Source: Lysobacteraceae bacterium
GTDB taxonomy: Bacteria > Pseudomonadota > Gammaproteobacteria > Xanthomonadales > Xanthomonadaceae
Assembly: GCA_017990865.1 (NCBI GenBank)
Contig: JAGNNB010000134.1
Location: 1-7,712, forward strand
Reading direction: 5' to 3'
Length of the DNA: 7,712 nucleotides
Notes under the pieces: generated by a model
What the model saw: the letters and a program-made list of their open reading frames with translations, nothing else
Databases searched by the model: none
What the model was told of the DNA's origin: nothing
In this document: one piece after another, positions 6,801-7,712 of the stretch
How positions within the stretch are numbered: the first letter of the stretch is position 1
Layout of the letters: the number at the start of each line of letters is the position of its first letter
Made by a program: the position numbers and the translations under genes

Positions 6801-7712
6801 GGCCCGCGACTACCTCTTCTGCCTCGCGGGAAGTGACGACCGCGATGAAGTTACTGGAGGCTCGCACCGCCTTCTGCAAGGCGGCAGCGGAGTCGACCAC
6901 GATGCAACGACTGTCGAGCCGGGTCGTTGTATCGTCCAAGGCTTCGGCCGCGCAGTGCAGGAACGCTAGCGCTTCTTCGCTCGATTCGGCGCTGATTATC
7001 AGTGGCCTACTGGTCGGTTCCCGCAGCCAGTCGGTGAGAACTCCTTTCGCCGTTTCTGCCTGCCCGGAAAACAGTTCTCTGCTTAGCCGAGGCTCAGTGG
7101 GATCGGCCCACTGGGTCCAGCAGCTTTCGAGCGAACGCAGGCCTTCGGTGCTGGCGCCAATTAATTCCGCGAACCAAGTTTGTGTGGCGACCGATTGCTC
7201 AAGCCACTGTTCCAGATCTCCGGCATCGAGCGCGCGCACGTTTCGGAATTGCTTTTCGGCGCGACGCGCTTTCTCCCATGCTTGTTTTTCCGGCCACTTG
7301 CGGGGGCTGACAAAAACGAAGGTCGTGTTCTTGCGCTCTTCTTCCGGCACGTTGCGTAGACGCGCTTTGTAGTCAGACTGCGCTTTTCGATCCGGATCTA
7401 CGTTGCAGCCGAATTCCCAGCCCGAGACCCCGATCGGGATCCACGGAGTGGCCGCACCCGAATCGACGCAGCCATCCCAGCCCGGCCGTTCGGCATCGTC
7501 GTAGGCAGGGAAGTCGACCTTGCTCAAATCGATGCCCGTAGTGTTCACCAAGCGACGCAGAAGCGCGGCCAGTTGCTGCCGCGGCCCAATCCGCCCCGAC
7601 GCCCAGGCTTGGATGTCATTGGCGCGGATTTGCAGGAAACTGCGGGCGTAGGTGCGGACTGGTATTTCGGCCTGCCGGTCGCGGAAATGGGCGTTCTCGA
7701 TCTCCGCTTGGA
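3841..7712 (-). CDS. Very large uncharacterised protein with nuclease-like, degenerate STAND-like and helical regions (5' end outside window)
   Basis: The frame is open from the right edge to the TGA at 3841-3843 (1289 residues visible). The first permissive start is TTG at 7551, but 53 earlier codons also read as good protein (QAWASGRIGPRQQLAALLRR leads into the domain), so the true start lies beyond the window. Counting from that TTG: residues 20-130 hold a candidate PD-(D/E)XK-like nuclease segment with PGWDG (D26), GWEFG (E46), K56, FVFVSPRKWP (78-87) and DAGDLEQWLEQS (109-120). Residues about 160-330 follow the order of a STAND NTPase, with strands LIISAES, CIVVDS, FIAVVTS and PVILIRP and the helical element RLARVSGQYPTILRR (298-312), but there is no Walker A GxxxxGK[ST]. 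Residues about 335-440 look winged-helix-like. The rest is predominantly helical and could be a repeat scaffold for sensing. There is no signal peptide or membrane segment, so it is probably cytoplasmic. GC and codon bias are lower than in rnd, suggesting transfer. I recall similar uncharacterised proteins in other bacteria; a defence role is inference only. Confidence 0.8.
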   Translation of the reverse strand, partial: QAEIENAHFRDRQAEIPVRTYARSFLQIRANDIQAWASGRIGPRQQLAALLRRLVNTTGIDLSKVDFPAYDDAERPGWDGCVDSGAATPWIPIGVSGWEFGCNVDPDRKAQSDYKARLRNVPEEERKNTTFVFVSPRKWPEKQAWEKARRAEKQFRNVRALDAGDLEQWLEQSVATQTWFAELIGASTEGLRSLESCWTQWADPTEPRLSRELFSGQAETAKGVLTDWLREPTSRPLIISAESSEEALAFLHCAAEALDDTTTRLDSRCIVVDSAAALQKAVRASSNFIAVVTSREAEEVVAGLYRSQPVILIRPRTSLNERADIALDALDDDSFQKGMQAMRVDEHEAERLARVSGQYPTILRRTLSTIPSIQRPAWSEDPVLAQQILRLGLAGAWVTTKAADCAVLAALFGTDYERVEEVLAQLRHLQGTPIWEAGNVAGVTSKVDILTACSAAITKAMIERFFDVARSVLSETDPALDLPEDEKWAASFYGKSRDHSGTLRASICESLVLMAVSGDKLFGQKLGINCRGKVDALVRTLLTPFNERTWLSQSRDLQHYAEASPETFLEIVEDDLRSDAPKIHALMRSGGNALFSSCPRTGLLWALESLAWDPKRMPQVVDILATLSAIEITDNIGNKPEASLKAIFLWWMPQTAASAPQRTAALERLCRQHPKIGWRVCLAQLDTHSASGSSRPRWRSDGIGAGGVDQGKENNEFRLKAVDLAIDRPHHDHNTLGDLVEHVHQFDDGRADRLWSTIVAWRASNPSEEHMAALRERIRRHTDTRRGRQRNITTGSRAKARATYESLAPQDVVVCHQWLFANHWVDESFAELKDDNYDFRKRDERIAALRVSALKEVWNAQGYEGFVRLCVSGNAASTVAWHLSHSAIDFDESLKVVLRLIKEESEQHRRAIDGAISGMLNGCEKSDLNVLIDDCIATLTQGDDTDGIVRLLLAAPFNGATWRHVDILDATVRERYWADVMPRWEGQSPDEFHVAIERLVDAKRPRAAFEFVSMDLDKIEPQALYSLLWSVARIGDEPTGTQMLSGHRIAKAIAILDESKQIAEDSMASLEFTFIDAIEQSRAKATNLERQLAKSPLLYVQILSYLYRRVDDGEDPVEWRIQNPELAAATANRAHSLLTHIRHLPGTNPDGCVDEVALIAWIEETRRLAKVVGRLESADKMIGELLYSKEIGKDGIWPSEPVREALEHIRSRAMARGMSLATYNGRGVTWRGEGGQLERDLATTYQRHASALAYSHPFVFQMLQQIAEFYERDAEYEDASAAANRRLRR

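Overview
The window is GC-rich bacterial DNA, roughly 70% GC by eye in the left 3.4 kb. RNase D followed by a CCA-encoding tRNA-Ala, a lipoprotein with an FGE-sulfatase fold, and the base and codon use all suggest a gammaproteobacterium of the Xanthomonadaceae/Lysobacteraceae type (Lysobacter, Luteimonas, Xanthomonas). That placement is inference from style, not a database match.

Layout. (1) Positions 1-1937, minus strand: a predicted outer-membrane-type lipoprotein with a long helical region and a C-terminal SUMF1/FGE-sulfatase domain. Its last few residues lie beyond the left edge. (2) Positions 2084-3286, plus strand: ribonuclease D (rnd), divergent from the lipoprotein and starting at TTG. 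(3) Positions 3258-3452, plus strand: a compact tRNA-Ala(CGC) unit. A consensus TATAAT box overlaps the rnd stop codon, and two consecutive hairpin terminators follow the tRNA. (4) Positions 3453-3840: a non-coding, less GC-rich gap. (5) Positions 3841-7712, minus strand: one very large gene of at least 1289 codons, converging on the tRNA, with its 5' end beyond the right edge.

The left half is ordinary core genome. The right half looks accessory: GC drops just after the tRNA terminators and stays lower through the giant gene. That protein has an effector / NTPase-like / helical-repeat layout. It starts with a candidate PD-(D/E)XK nuclease-like segment. A middle segment laid out like a STAND NTPase follows, but no Walker A P-loop is present. 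A winged-helix-like segment and about 800 residues of helical C-terminus complete it. This is how many anti-phage and other conflict proteins are built, so a defence role is a reasonable inference. I recall similar large uncharacterised proteins in other bacteria, but no function I can name. It is the best candidate in the window for an undescribed system. Any partner genes would lie to the right of position 7712.
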